Positions 43,927 through 52,850 of a stretch of 64,000 bases of DNA are shown one piece after another; positions within the stretch are counted from its first letter, which is position 1, and the number at the start of each line of letters is the position of its first letter. A program made the translations under genes and the position numbers. This DNA comes from Halococcus sediminicola. Lineage in GTDB: Archaea; Halobacteriota; Halobacteria; Halobacteriales; Halococcaceae. Under the pieces are notes generated by a model. It made no database searches. It saw only the letters and a program-made list of their open reading frames with translations, and was not told the origin of the DNA. Where the stretch lies: positions 62,001 through 126,000 of the forward strand of contig NZ_BBMP01000005.1 of NCBI RefSeq assembly GCF_000755245.1. The letters run 5' to 3'.

Positions 43927-45111
43927 ATGGATCAACACATACCTGCCTCTTTGTCCGATAATGCAGCCAACCTTCCTGAGTCAGGGATTCGAAAAATGTT
44001 CAATTTGGCAGAGGAGCAGGATGACGACCTCGTTCGACTTGAACTTGGGGAACCAGACTTCGATACTCCTGAGCATATTGTAGATGCAGCTTACGAGGCC
44101 GCTCAGAACGGGGCTACTCGATATACACATAGCGCCGGAATGCCGAAATTGCGAAAGGCTGTCGCAGAGATGACCCAAGAGAGTGGAAGAAAAACAGATT
44201 CGGCCTCAGAAGTATTGATCACGACGGGAGCCATTGAGGCCATTTATTTCGCTCTCCTTACTACAACAAATCCAGGAGAAGAGGTTATTGTTCCTACCCC
44301 CGCTTGGTCAAGCTACTATACACAAGCCAAAGCGTTAGGAATAAACTTGACCGAGGTGCCTATGCCAGAAGATGAAGGATTTGACATTTCTCCGGATCGC
44401 CTCTCAAACGCGATAACTGACGAGACTAGTTGTGTAATAATAAACACACCATGTAATCCTACCGGACAAGTGTATGGCGAAGAAGATCTCAAAGAAGTTG
44501 TTGAAATAGCAAATGAAAATGGATCTTACGTGATATTCGATATTGTTTACGAGAATCTTAGCTATACAGATAAGTCACCGAATATTTCAGCTATTGCTGA
44601 TGATGCTAATAACGTGCTATTGGCACACTCATTTTCAAAGACATATGCGATGACTGGATGGCGTGTTGGTTGGCTCATTGGACCCGAACCGATTATTGAT
44701 GCAGGAGCAAAATTACACCAGGCTACTACCTCTTGTGTCTCTAGTGTCTCTCAACATGCAGCACTTGCGGCTCTGAATGGTCCACAAACCCCGAGTACTG
44801 AGATGTATCAGGCGTTTCAGAGCCGTCGAGACTACTTCGTAAAACGAGTGGATTCAATACCAGAAATAACTTGTGCAAATCCACAAGGAACGTTCTATGC
44901 ATTTCCAAATGTTAGTGCGCTTGAGGGGTCCAGCTTCGAGATAGCTAAGCGGCTGCTCTTAGAGTATGGGGTAGTGACCGTCCCTGGAACCAGTTTCGGG
45001 GCCGCAGGCTCAGGCTATCTTCGGTTGAGTTTTGCTAATAGTATGGAACAACTCGAACTCGCACTGGACCGTCTAGAAGAAATGGTCTACGATGAGCTGA
45101 AAATTAGCTAA
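43927..45111 (+). CDS. PLP-dependent aminotransferase, class I/II (aspartate aminotransferase-like)
   Basis: 394 aa, full length. Signatures: LELGEPDFDTPEHIVDAAYE, TTGAIEAIYFALLTTTNPGE, INTPCNPTGQVYG (substrate Asn), FDIVYENLSY (PLP Asp and Tyr), LLAHSFSKTYAMTGWRVGW (Schiff-base Lys) and GYLRLSFANSMEQ (carboxylate Arg). It belongs to the fold-type I aminotransferases acting on aspartate, alanine or related amino acids. AT-rich like its neighbours. With the NhaC-like transporter and isoaspartyl peptidase/asparaginase downstream, it would form an Asn/Asp utilisation set, though a degenerate IS now separates them. Confidence 0.92.
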   Translation: MDQHIPASLSDNAANLPESGIRKMFNLAEEQDDDLVRLELGEPDFDTPEHIVDAAYEAAQNGATRYTHSAGMPKLRKAVAEMTQESGRKTDSASEVLITTGAIEAIYFALLTTTNPGEEVIVPTPAWSSYYTQAKALGINLTEVPMPEDEGFDISPDRLSNAITDETSCVIINTPCNPTGQVYGEEDLKEVVEIANENGSYVIFDIVYENLSYTDKSPNISAIADDANNVLLAHSFSKTYAMTGWRVGWLIGPEPIIDAGAKLHQATTSCVSSVSQHAALAALNGPQTPSTEMYQAFQSRRDYFVKRVDSIPEITCANPQGTFYAFPNVSALEGSSFEIAKRLLLEYGVVTVPGTSFGAAGSGYLRLSFANSMEQLELALDRLEEMVYDELKIS

Positions 45112-45117
45112 TACTAG

Positions 45118-46180
45118 AGAGCGTGTCATAGAATCCATCTCATGACGTGAACATCTCGCGGCCCGGATTGTCTCCTCGTTCATCGTTGCTGACTGCGACA
45201 ATCATTCGGAGACACAGTGCAACGAACACCTGCGGCCGTGCATGGACGCGGCCCCCAGGCACGGACGGGTTTAAGGCCGCAGTCATTGACCACATCATTC
45301 GTTCGTTCAACCGGTGTCCGGCGGTTGTACATCTCGTCTAAGATTGACCGTTTGAGCTGAACGGCCTCGCTGTGCTTTTCGATGCGGTCTTCGAGCCTGT
45401 ACTCAATATTAAGCGGATTGTCGGTGTTGCGGGGGGTCGTACGGGGCGATTGGCACGACCCCTGTCTTCCAGCAGGTGGTCGTGCCAGTCCAGCGTGTCG
45501 TACGCACTGTCGCCGATCATCCAGATCGGGTGTCTGACGACGAGTGCGTCAGCTGTGACGCGCATCGCCGTCTCCTGGAGCTTGTTTTGCTGGCGTGAGC
45601 TCCGGCTGTGATGAGAACCGTTGCTCCTTCCGAGACAATCGTACACCCGAAGCCGTAGTAGTGCTTTTCAGTGGTTGAGTTGTGGTTCCACGGAACTTCG
45701 TCGTTCCATGCAACCCCTTCGACGTTAGTCAAATCGATCCGGTACGAAGAGTCGGGCAGGTCAGAACGGCGGCCTACTCGACAAGGAGATCAAACGCATC
45801 GTCAACAACGTGTTTAAGGTTGGTGGGAAAGCAATCGACCGTGCCTCTCGGCAGCGGTTGATCGAAGCCACAGCTTAACCAAACCAGCGGCTTCTAGAGT
45901 GTTCGTGCAACAGGACGAGTGCCGAGACGTCCTCGTAGTAGTGGAGAAAGCCTCTGAAGAGTTTTAGTGGCTCATGAACTCATGTTCGCTCCTTTGCAGG
46001 GACGAACACATCGTACTCCAACAGAATCCGAAAGAGAGATACTCAAACAGCGGTACTGTCTCAGCCGCCGCGCCATTCAAGAAATCGTCGACAGAAGTGA
46101 TGTTTTGCAGGATTTGGACATTGTTGGGCACAATTCTCACGCTCTGCAACTTCGTACATAACGTTTTCTATGATACACTA
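45118..46180. mobile_element. Degenerate haloarchaeal insertion sequence (~1.06 kb)
   Basis: The left end AGAGCGTGTCATAGAA (45118-45133) is exactly the terminal repeat of the 151-bp element at 52670-52820. Near 46166-46180, TTCTATGATACACTA is an imperfect inverted match (about 12 of 14). Inside, on the minus strand, lie pieces of a DDE transposase. The size fits an IS of about 1.1 kb. It is inserted between the aminotransferase and the NhaC-family gene, and its right end overlaps the first open codons upstream of the latter. Confidence 0.65.
45147..45960 (-). pseudogene. DDE transposase (IS5/ISH-type), multiply broken
   Basis: Minus-strand pieces in order: FLHYYEDVSALVLLHE (near 45950), LTNVEGVAWNDEVPWNHNST and EKHYYGFGCTIVSEG, then ETAMRVTADALVVRHPIWMI and GDSAYDTLDWHDHLLEDRG (catalytic Asp region), then LDEMYNRRTPVERTNDVVND (Glu motif) and VFVALCLRMIVAVSN. 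At least three frameshifts and an altered stretch around 45770-45890 separate them; one extra G near 45245 breaks the last segment. The protein cannot be made. Confidence 0.75.
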
Positions 46181-46214
46181 CCTGGTCCAACAATTTACTA
46201 TGATTAGAGTTTCT

Positions 46215-47720
46215 ATGAATCACAATAGCTTTTTATGTATTGAATCAGATGTCCGCTATGTGGCTGAAACAAACAATCCGACTTCTTCACAGGAAGATCA
46301 GATTACTCTTGAATCTACCCCAGTGACGTTTGCAGGCGCTGTTACGATATTGGCCGTCACTCTCTTATTATTGATTGTTGGATCGTTAGTATTTGATGTT
46401 GATATAGCTATTCTCCTAATGTTAGCTTCGATGTTTACATCTACAGTCTACATATACTATTATGGTTTCTCTTGGCAAGAAATGTTAGAAAACGGTGCAA
46501 TACCTATGCTAAGTAGAGCAATGGGCGCGTTTCTCATCTTACTAATTGTAGGTATTCTTATCGGAACGTGGATGATATCAGGAACTATACCATATTTAAT
46601 GTATATCGGTCTTCAAGTGCTTAGTCCGTCTATATTTTTAGTTGCGACAGCAATAATACTTAGCGCAGGTGCCCTCGTAACGGGTACCTCATACGGCGCG
46701 GGAGCTACTTTTGGAGTGGCTCTCATGGGCGTTGCAGAAGGATTAGGCATTCCACTGGCTCCAACTGCTGGAGCAGTTGTCATGGGGGCATATTTTGGTG
46801 ACAAGTTGAGTCCAATATCGGATACTACCATTTTAGCCTCAGCTATTGCGGAGGATGATCTTATCGACCACATCCGATCTATGCTTTACACTACAATTCC
46901 AGGGTATATTTTGGGATTGGGTGTGTTCCTTGTGATAGGGCTTCAGATGGGTGGTGGGTCTGTTCAATCGGAAAATATTTCTGCTATTCTCCAAGCTTTG
47001 CAACAGACATTCAACCTGACACCGATTTTGCTAATACCACCACTACTCCTTCTTGGTCTTTCGTATTTGCGTTATCCCACAGTACCTGTTCTATGGGTGT
47101 CGATTTTTGCAGGGGTGCCGTTTGCACTCTTCCAAGGATATGGTATTGCTGAGATCGCCCAAGTGATGGCATCTGGGCCAGAAATATCAACTCAGGTGGA
47201 TGCATTGAACGAGTTGCTCACTCGCGGGGGTGTTGATTTCTTGGCCGGTGTAGTGAGCGTACTCTTCTTTGCTTACCTCTTTGCAGGTCAATTAGAATAC
47301 ACGCGTACGTTCGAGATAATCACATCTACCATTCGAGACAATTTCGTCGGGGACGATCCCGGAAAGCTTGTGTTTAGCACCTCTATAACAGGTCTACTCA
47401 CAGGTTTGGGCACTGGCAACTCTTACCTCTCGGAAATCGTTCCTGGTATAATGTATAAAGATAGCTATGATAATTTGGGCGTCAGTAGATCAGTCCTTTC
47501 TAGAACACTCGAAGATTCAGGGACTGTTTGGGTACCTCTGATTCCTTGGTCTGCAGCGGGGCTTTATTTCTCAAGTATACTTGGAGTTCCGACGCTCTCC
47601 TATGCCCCATGGGCTATTATGAACTACACTGGGTTTATGATTGCATGGATATATGCTTTTACTGATACATTTATATTCGACCAGGGTACGATGGATGGCA
47701 CGATTTCTACAGATGACTGA
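46215..47720 (+). CDS. NhaC-family Na+/H+ antiporter
   Basis: 501 aa from ATG 46215; a GTG at 46260 is equally likely, and the open codons back to 46170 lie in the IS end and are rejected. About 11-12 hydrophobic segments are visible, e.g. FAGAVTILAVTLLLLIVGSL and FLVATAIILSAGALVTGTSY. The NhaC signature region reads GAGATFGVALMGVAEGLGIP, MGAYFGDKLSPISDTT and, near the C-terminus, LGTGNSYLSEIVPG. NhaC proteins exchange Na+ (or amino-acid-like substrates in some subgroups) for protons. AT-rich composition matches the flanking aminotransferase and asparaginase. Confidence 0.88.
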   Translation: MNHNSFLCIESDVRYVAETNNPTSSQEDQITLESTPVTFAGAVTILAVTLLLLIVGSLVFDVDIAILLMLASMFTSTVYIYYYGFSWQEMLENGAIPMLSRAMGAFLILLIVGILIGTWMISGTIPYLMYIGLQVLSPSIFLVATAIILSAGALVTGTSYGAGATFGVALMGVAEGLGIPLAPTAGAVVMGAYFGDKLSPISDTTILASAIAEDDLIDHIRSMLYTTIPGYILGLGVFLVIGLQMGGGSVQSENISAILQALQQTFNLTPILLIPPLLLLGLSYLRYPTVPVLWVSIFAGVPFALFQGYGIAEIAQVMASGPEISTQVDALNELLTRGGVDFLAGVVSVLFFAYLFAGQLEYTRTFEIITSTIRDNFVGDDPGKLVFSTSITGLLTGLGTGNSYLSEIVPGIMYKDSYDNLGVSRSVLSRTLEDSGTVWVPLIPWSAAGLYFSSILGVPTLSYAPWAIMNYTGFMIAWIYAFTDTFIFDQGTMDGTISTDD

Positions 47721-47890
47721 GATAGCGCCACTGTCTCAAGATTAGCCGTTTAGGTCAAGTATTGTAGGATTACAGCGTTGAATTGATTGAATCCCGATAT
47801 CTGCAGGGTTTCAAGAATCACTCAGTATAAGAGATCCATGTGTGATCGAATTGGGAAAACTATTTGATTGTAATGCCCAACTAGTCCAAT

Positions 47891-48736
47891 ATGAAAACTA
47901 TTGTACACGGAGGCGTCACCAGTGAGACTTCTCAGCAACAATCAGTTCTGCAGAAGGCCTCAGAAGCAGGGACACAAGAAAATAATCCCACCGATGCCGT
48001 GATTTCCGCCATTCATATTTTAGAATCATGTGATCTCTTCAATGCTGGTACTGGAAGCGCTGTACAGTCTGATGGGATTATTCGGACAGATGCTGGACTA
48101 ATGACCGAGGATCTCGAAGTTGGTGCAGCGTGTTCAATGGCGAATATAGAGCATGCTATTGATGTCGCTAGAGTAGTGAAAGAAAAAACGCCTCACATAT
48201 TGATTTCGGGGAAGAATGCAGTCAATCTCGCATCTGACTTTGACATAAGTACTGATGAGGACCTCTGGACAAACGAATCACGTGAGAGGTGGGAAAGTCT
48301 TAACCATCCAGTAGCTGCCTCACCAAAGACACAATTAGAATGGCTACAAGAACACTTTGGTGGTTTTGACACTGTGGGTGCAGTAGCTACTGATGGCAAC
48401 AATACCGCTGCGGCGACCTCCACAGGCGGGCGGTGGCTAGCTCTGGCTGGCAGAGTTGGTGATGTTCCGCAGCCAGGATCCGGATTTTATTGTACGCCCG
48501 CTGGCGGTGTAAGTACTACTGGGGCTGGCGAAGATATTGCACGGACGAACCTCTCTCAACGTACTATTGGATATATATCTGACGGCTTTGATCCTCAGCA
48601 AGCTGTTGACCAAGCTATTGAGGAATTTGTCGAATTGACCGATTCTGTAGCCGGCATCATAGCTATCGATGCTGAAGGAAACACTGGTGTCACGGATAAT
48701 CGAAACGGGATGGTAAGTTCTATAACGAGCAGTTGA
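47891..48736 (+). CDS. Isoaspartyl peptidase / L-asparaginase (Ntn-hydrolase)
   Basis: 281 aa, slightly short for the family (usually 300-340). It begins KTIVHGGVTSETSQQ and carries FNAGTGSAVQSDGIIRTDAG. The autocleavage site is the Thr in FDTVGAVATDG, followed by AAATSTGG and LAGRVGDVPQPGSGFYC, the substrate-binding Arg and Asp. The proenzyme is expected to split at that Thr into α and β chains. The usual Gly before the catalytic Thr is Asp here, which may alter self-processing. It would release Asp from Asn or isoaspartyl dipeptides, feeding the aminotransferase upstream. Confidence 0.9.
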   Translation: MKTIVHGGVTSETSQQQSVLQKASEAGTQENNPTDAVISAIHILESCDLFNAGTGSAVQSDGIIRTDAGLMTEDLEVGAACSMANIEHAIDVARVVKEKTPHILISGKNAVNLASDFDISTDEDLWTNESRERWESLNHPVAASPKTQLEWLQEHFGGFDTVGAVATDGNNTAAATSTGGRWLALAGRVGDVPQPGSGFYCTPAGGVSTTGAGEDIARTNLSQRTIGYISDGFDPQQAVDQAIEEFVELTDSVAGIIAIDAEGNTGVTDNRNGMVSSITSS

Positions 48737-48959
48737 GCTTTCCAATAGGAGTAATGCCCTAATGAGGTACAGAGAGTACTGGATCTGCGAATTTACTCGT
48801 GCTTAGCTCTCTAATCCCAAGTGCACGTGTAAACATGACCATGGTGTAGCTGAGCTCGGTTTGGCATGAGTCGGTTAAACCATACTCCTTTACGAGAATC
48901 CGAATGGCCACCTTGCTGCGCCCGCAGACTTACGTCTGCCTACCACTAATCTGCAGGAT

Positions 48960-49469
48960 ATGACTTCCCGCCACTGGCTGTACTTCGGCGGCTTCGTTGT
49001 TACTACAGTACTGCTGGTCGGTGCCAGTCTATTGGGCATACTAGAAGGTCTGTCAGCGTTCTCTGCCGGGGTTCCCGCTAACGAAGAGTTCATTCTCCTT
49101 GAACTGCTTGGAGCGGCTGCTGAATGGGTTGTAGCCGTGCTTACCCTTGGAATAGTTGCACTGATGTTTCTTGCTGCGACAGTGGTGTCTGTCCTCCGAA
49201 GCGCGTCACTCCCCCGTAACGACCGGTTGGTCTCCATCGTCGAGCGAGTCGAACGCCGATACCCGCTTCTCCGTCACTTCGATATCGCTGAAAAGGTCAA
49301 GCCGACGAGGGAAGACCGCCAACAGCGACTCAGAGAGCAATACGTTCAGGGTGAGATCGGTGAAGCCGAGTTCGAACGTGAGATGGCGCAGGTGATGGAC
49401 GAAACGCCAGATGAGCCATCACAGTCGGAAACCAAGAGGAATGTCGAACTCGAGGACTACTCGCGGTAA
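48960..49469 (+). CDS. SHOCT-domain membrane protein
   Basis: 169 aa. Two transmembrane helices (residues ~7-27 and ~55-80: YFGGFVVTTVLLVGASLLGI, VVAVLTLGIVALMFLAATVV) are followed by a basic cytoplasmic segment and a SHOCT motif, LREQYVQGEIGEAEFEREM (~123-142). SHOCT modules are short C-terminal helical hairpins believed to mediate oligomerisation. GC content is again typical of the host, so the AT-rich block ends before this gene. Confidence 0.8.
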   Translation: MTSRHWLYFGGFVVTTVLLVGASLLGILEGLSAFSAGVPANEEFILLELLGAAAEWVVAVLTLGIVALMFLAATVVSVLRSASLPRNDRLVSIVERVERRYPLLRHFDIAEKVKPTREDRQQRLREQYVQGEIGEAEFEREMAQVMDETPDEPSQSETKRNVELEDYSR

Positions 49470-49674
49470 CCAATTCACTACGAAATGACTCTACACCGCG
49501 CTACAGTAGCGTGTAGCACCAGTACTCGCGTATTGCCTCTTTCAACCAGCTATACATGACGCATGGTCGGCCTTGTGAAAGAGATGAGTCAACGCAGTAG
49601 CGGAGGTACGACGAACCCGCTCTCATAGCAGTGTGCTCGACACTCTGGCAAGAGTTATGCATCGTGGGCTTGGC

Positions 49675-50667
49675 TTACGGAACTTGTAGGTCTTCGCCGA
49701 TTTCGAGCAGGTCTTGGTATCGCTTGCGGATGGTGACCGTCGAGATGTCGGCCACTTCGCCAACGGCTGGCTGAGTAACTTTCTCGTTCGTGAGCAATGC
49801 TCCAGCGTAAACCGCAGCAGCTGCAAGCCCCACGGGATTCTTCCCGCTCAGATAGCTCTCCTCAGTTTCGATCACCGTGGTGAGCAGGGCACGGCTCCGT
49901 TGGGTGGCCTCTTCGGACAGATCGAGCTCCGAAGCGAATCGGGGAAGGTAATCCAACGGGTCCGCAGGCTCGATTTCGAGCCCTAACTCGCGGGTAAGGT
50001 GGCGATACGCTCGTGTGATCCGGAGTCGCTCGATACGAGACACAGCAGCGACTTCGTCGAGCGATCGGGGGATCCCGGCCTGTCGCGCGGCAGCGTACAC
50101 CGCAACCGTGCTCATCCCCTCGATCGACCGACCACGCAGCAAGTCTTCGTCAAGGGCCCGGCGGTAAATCACGCCCGCGGTTTCTCGGGTCGGTTGCGGC
50201 ACGCCGAGAGCACTCGCCATCCGCTCGATTTCGCCGAGGGCGTACTTGAGGTTGCGCTCTTGGGCGTTGGCGGTCTGCAAGCGGGTGTGCCACGTCCGAA
50301 GCCGGTTCATCTTCTGGCGCTGCCGGCTCGACAGACGGTTTCCATAGGCATCCTGATTCCGCCAGCCGATCTCAGTGGAGACACCCTCGTCGTGGAGCAT
50401 CTTCGTCGTGGGTGAGCCGACGCGCGAGCGCTGGCCGCGTTCGCCGGCGGTGTAAGCCCGCCACTCGGGGCCGTGATCGATCTCGTTCTCATCGATGATG
50501 AAGCCACACTCAACACAGGCGGTCTCACCGTGTTTGTGATCGTGTGCGAGACGACCGTCGCACTCCGGGCAGACGGAGAGTGTCTGCCCGGCGCTGGTGC
50601 GTTCGGTCTCGGTTGCGTCCGTGCTGTCTTCGCTTGCCACGCGTTCGGTTTGTGTGGTGTCGACCAT
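49675..50667 (-). CDS. tfb: Transcription initiation factor IIB (TFB)
   Basis: 330 aa. The N-terminal zinc ribbon has CPECDGRLAHDHKHGETACV and CVECGFIIDENEID (two CxxC knuckles), then the B-finger/linker SRVGSPTTKMLHDEGVSTEI. Two cyclin-like repeats follow (~130-225 and ~230-325), including LGVPQPTRETAGVIYRRALD and KNPVGLAAAAVYAGALL. Haloarchaea keep many tfb genes with different promoter ranges. This copy on an accessory region may steer expression of a subset of genes. The starting ATG is at 50667. Confidence 0.95.
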   Translation of the reverse strand: MVDTTQTERVASEDSTDATETERTSAGQTLSVCPECDGRLAHDHKHGETACVECGFIIDENEIDHGPEWRAYTAGERGQRSRVGSPTTKMLHDEGVSTEIGWRNQDAYGNRLSSRQRQKMNRLRTWHTRLQTANAQERNLKYALGEIERMASALGVPQPTRETAGVIYRRALDEDLLRGRSIEGMSTVAVYAAARQAGIPRSLDEVAAVSRIERLRITRAYRHLTRELGLEIEPADPLDYLPRFASELDLSEEATQRSRALLTTVIETEESYLSGKNPVGLAAAAVYAGALLTNEKVTQPAVGEVADISTVTIRKRYQDLLEIGEDLQVP

Positions 50668-51182
50668 GGAGGGTTCCCGCGGAGATCGAGGCTACTGTTC
50701 AATGGTTTGTTCGCTCATTGGCATAAAATGTGGTGTGACATGGCCGGCGGTGGAGGTTTGGTATGTCTCGTTGTGAGCCCAGCACTTCTGGAACTGTGGA
50801 TTGTCGGTGCATCCGCTACGCAGTGGTGTCGCCGTTGCTTGGACAACCCCGACATCGAGACAGTGAGGAGAACCTCCACTCGAGCGTTTCTCACTCGCTG
50901 GTCGGTTAGGAGCACTACCGCGGTACCGGCCAGCCAGCGAAATCGGCGGATAACTGGCCTCAGAACCGCTCTCTGTTTGCTTCGAGCGAGCGTTCTCGTG
51001 CCATTTCCTCGTTGGAGTAGATGTGGGGGTCAGTCGTTCGAACTCATCGTCTTCGGCGGATTCATCTGATATCTCCGATAACCTGCAGCGAGCGCCCGAT
51101 ATTCTCCGTTTTTGAATTCGCCACACAAGCACTCGCTACCGGCGAAACAGCTAAGATGGATTGTTAACGTATATTCATTTGG
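50668..51182. other. 515-bp intergenic region upstream of tfb
   Basis: No recognisable gene. It contains the promoter of tfb (minus) and, further right, the promoter of the small membrane protein (plus) in an AT-rich stretch near 51160-51185. Overlapping frames on both strands lack family patterns. Confidence 0.45.
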
Positions 51183-51482
51183 GTGTTAAGTGTGTACGCA
51201 CCACATGGGACGGTCGAGAAAGAACGATCGGTCATCACCGAGAGTGATCGAGAGGGAACGAACCGTGTCGGCTCGGTCGAGCACCACCTCTGTGGCGTCG
51301 GGAGCCTGCTTTTGGCCGTCGGGTTCGCAGTGTTGTTCTACCCGCTTCTCGTGGAGCTTACCCTGCCGCTCGAAGTGCTCGCCACGACAGCACTCGTCTC
51401 GGCGGTCGTCCTCGTCTGGTCGGTCGGCTGGATCGGGTTCGAACTCCTCTGGGAGTGGCGTGCCGGGCGGTGGTCGCAATAA
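51183..51482 (+). CDS. Small two-helix membrane protein
   Basis: 99 aa. A charged N-terminal ~30 residues are followed by two hydrophobic helices, VGSLLLAVGFAVLFYPLLVE and VLATTALVSAVVLVWSVGWI, and a short tail WEWRAGRWSQ. It is probably an integral membrane protein of unknown role. It is convergent with the TetR gene, 35 bp away. Confidence 0.65.
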   Translation: MLSVYAPHGTVEKERSVITESDREGTNRVGSVEHHLCGVGSLLLAVGFAVLFYPLLVELTLPLEVLATTALVSAVVLVWSVGWIGFELLWEWRAGRWSQ

Positions 51483-51517
51483 TCACTGTCCGCCGTCCTC
51501 GACTGGAGACGGTCCGT

Positions 51518-52114
51518 CTATTCGGTGAGGAGATGTGATTCGACGAACCCTGTTACCGCTGCGCGGGTCTGGGCCGTGAGGTCCTCAGCCGTCGTCGCAC
51601 GCCGAAGCATCGCCCCGTTGATGCTCGACACGAGCAGTTCCGTGGTCGTCTCGACATCGACGTCTCGGAACGTTCCGTCGTCGACACCGGCCGCGAGGAC
51701 GGTTTCGAGCGTCTCGTAGATGAGATGGTCGGCGCGGGCGAACTGCTCGGAGTAGGCCGTATCCGAGAGCGCCCGCGAGCGCAACTCGAACAGTGCGACC
51801 TGTGACTCGCGTTGCTCGTCGTCTGGCGACGCCGGCAGGAACTCGTCGATGAGTGTCCACAACTGCTCGTCGGGACTGTTTTCGGTGTCGATTGCGTCCT
51901 CGATGGTGAACTCGTCGAGCATATGTTCTAGAAAAGCGATGAGAATCTCGTCTTTCGTGTCGTAGTGGTAGTACAGCAACGATTTGCTCTTCGGAAACTC
52001 GTTGGCGATCGCCTGAATCGTGAGATTGGCGTAACCGTGCTCGCAGAGCGCCTGATAGGTTGCTTCCATGATCTCCGACTGCGTACTGGGTTGGTCGGTC
52101 GTGTCCGCGTCCAT
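51518..52114 (-). CDS. TetR/AcrR-family transcriptional regulator
   Basis: 198 aa. Residues ~10-60 form the TetR HTH: SEIMEATYQALCEHGYANLT, IQAIANEFPKSKSLLYYHYD, TKDEILIAFLEHML. The C-terminal helical ligand domain ends with a helix typical of archaeal TetR proteins, FVESHLLTE. No partner transporter is adjacent; the nearest genes are the small membrane protein and the broken osmC/regulator fusion. The target is unknown, possibly the membrane protein. Confidence 0.9.
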   Translation of the reverse strand: MDADTTDQPSTQSEIMEATYQALCEHGYANLTIQAIANEFPKSKSLLYYHYDTKDEILIAFLEHMLDEFTIEDAIDTENSPDEQLWTLIDEFLPASPDDEQRESQVALFELRSRALSDTAYSEQFARADHLIYETLETVLAAGVDDGTFRDVDVETTTELLVSSINGAMLRRATTAEDLTAQTRAAVTGFVESHLLTE

Positions 52115-52160
52115 GTAGACTAACTATTCAGTCAACGATGAAAAGGCTGTCGCCCTCGCC

Positions 52161-52400
52161 TCACCACTCGTTGATGTACTGGTCGAACCACACGTCCAGT
52201 AGCCTGACGAGCACCACCGCGAACCCGGTTTCGCTGCTCCAGACCGCGGCTTCACGACGAACTCCTGGCAGTTCCTCATCACCGGGAACACTTATCAGGA
52301 CCGTATTGGCGTCGACGACGAGGACGCGACCGCTGCGCGAATCCCGCACATCAGCGATGCTCCCTGAGGCTAAGACTACAACCGAGACCGCTGTGGCTTG
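52161..52400 (-). pseudogene. C-terminal fragment of a TrmB-like regulator
   Basis: Read on the minus strand: VSVVVLASGSIADVRDSRSG, RVLVVDANTVLISVPGDEEL, REAAVWSSETGFAVVLVRLL, DVWFDQYINEW, stop. The order of a strand with D-x-R-x-G-R-V-L-x-V-D, a VLIS strand and an AVWS...W-F ending resembles the PLD-like effector domain of TrmB-type regulators. The HTH part is missing. The frame is open and continuous with an osmC remnant upstream, so two gene remains are fused in frame; no ATG lies in the frame, only GTG 52349. Confidence 0.55.
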
Positions 52401-52407
52401 ATTACCA

Positions 52408-52670
52408 TGGACGTTCCCGCGGATACTGACGTCCGCATGGAGGTCCTCCCGAAGCGCGTCGTGTACATGACAGAGAGCGTTCGCACGTTCAACGATTGCC
52501 CCAAGTGTTTCCTCATCAAGATCGCCTTCGACGGCTACTGCAAATCGAATGGCTTCGAGGTTATCATCAGCATCTCGATCGATCTCAGTATCAATCTCGA
52601 CACGGCCGAGGTCGCCAGCATTCCGTTGCTGTGCACCAACATGAAGCGCTACGGTATAGCAGGATGCGTA
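52408..52670 (-). pseudogene. osmC/ohr-family C-terminal fragment
   Basis: Minus-strand translation from 52670: YASCYTVALHVGAQQRNAGD, LGRVEIDTEIDRDADDNLEA, IRFAVAVEGDLDEETLGAIV, ERANALCHVHDALREDLHAD, VSIRGNV. These are the two catalytic cysteines of OsmC/Ohr peroxiredoxins in SCYTVAL and ALCHVHDAL. The N-terminal half, including the catalytic Arg region, is gone. The upstream edge is exactly the end of the 151-bp inverted-repeat element at 52670-52820. The stop codon is also lost, so the frame continues into the regulator fragment. Confidence 0.75.
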
Positions 52671-52820
52671 GAGCGTGTCATAGAAAGGTTGGCATAGTTT
52701 CGGGCCACCGTGCGAGAAGCTCGCTACCGCTAGTTCAGGATCACGACGATATCGTCCGCGCTTCAGACACTGTTTCTCAGTACGCTACTGAGCTGTATGA
52801 CGAATTCTATGACACGCTCT
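52670..52820. mobile_element. 151-bp MITE-like element with 16-bp terminal inverted repeats
   Basis: AGAGCGTGTCATAGAA at 52670-52685 and its perfect reverse complement TTCTATGACACGCTCT at 52805-52820. The interior has no transposase frame. The same end sequence bounds the degenerate IS at 45118, so this is probably a non-autonomous derivative moved by that IS type. It cuts the osmC remnant. A clear target duplication is not visible. Confidence 0.75.
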
Positions 52821-52831
52821 CCAGTCGTACT

Positions 52832-52850
52832 ACAGGCTACGATAGCCTGT
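52832..52850. repeat. Hairpin ACAGGCTA-CGA-TAGCCTGT
   Basis: A perfect 8-bp stem with a 3-base loop, 12 bp right of the MITE-like element. It could be a terminator-like or recombination hairpin. The surrounding 52821-53024 has no gene. Confidence 0.45.

Noticed and set aside
45770-45880. Plus-strand frame with KEIKRIVNNVFKVGG as a separate gene fragment
   Set aside because: It lies inside the degenerate IS where the opposite-strand transposase is altered. I cannot tell a genuine insert from a chance frame.
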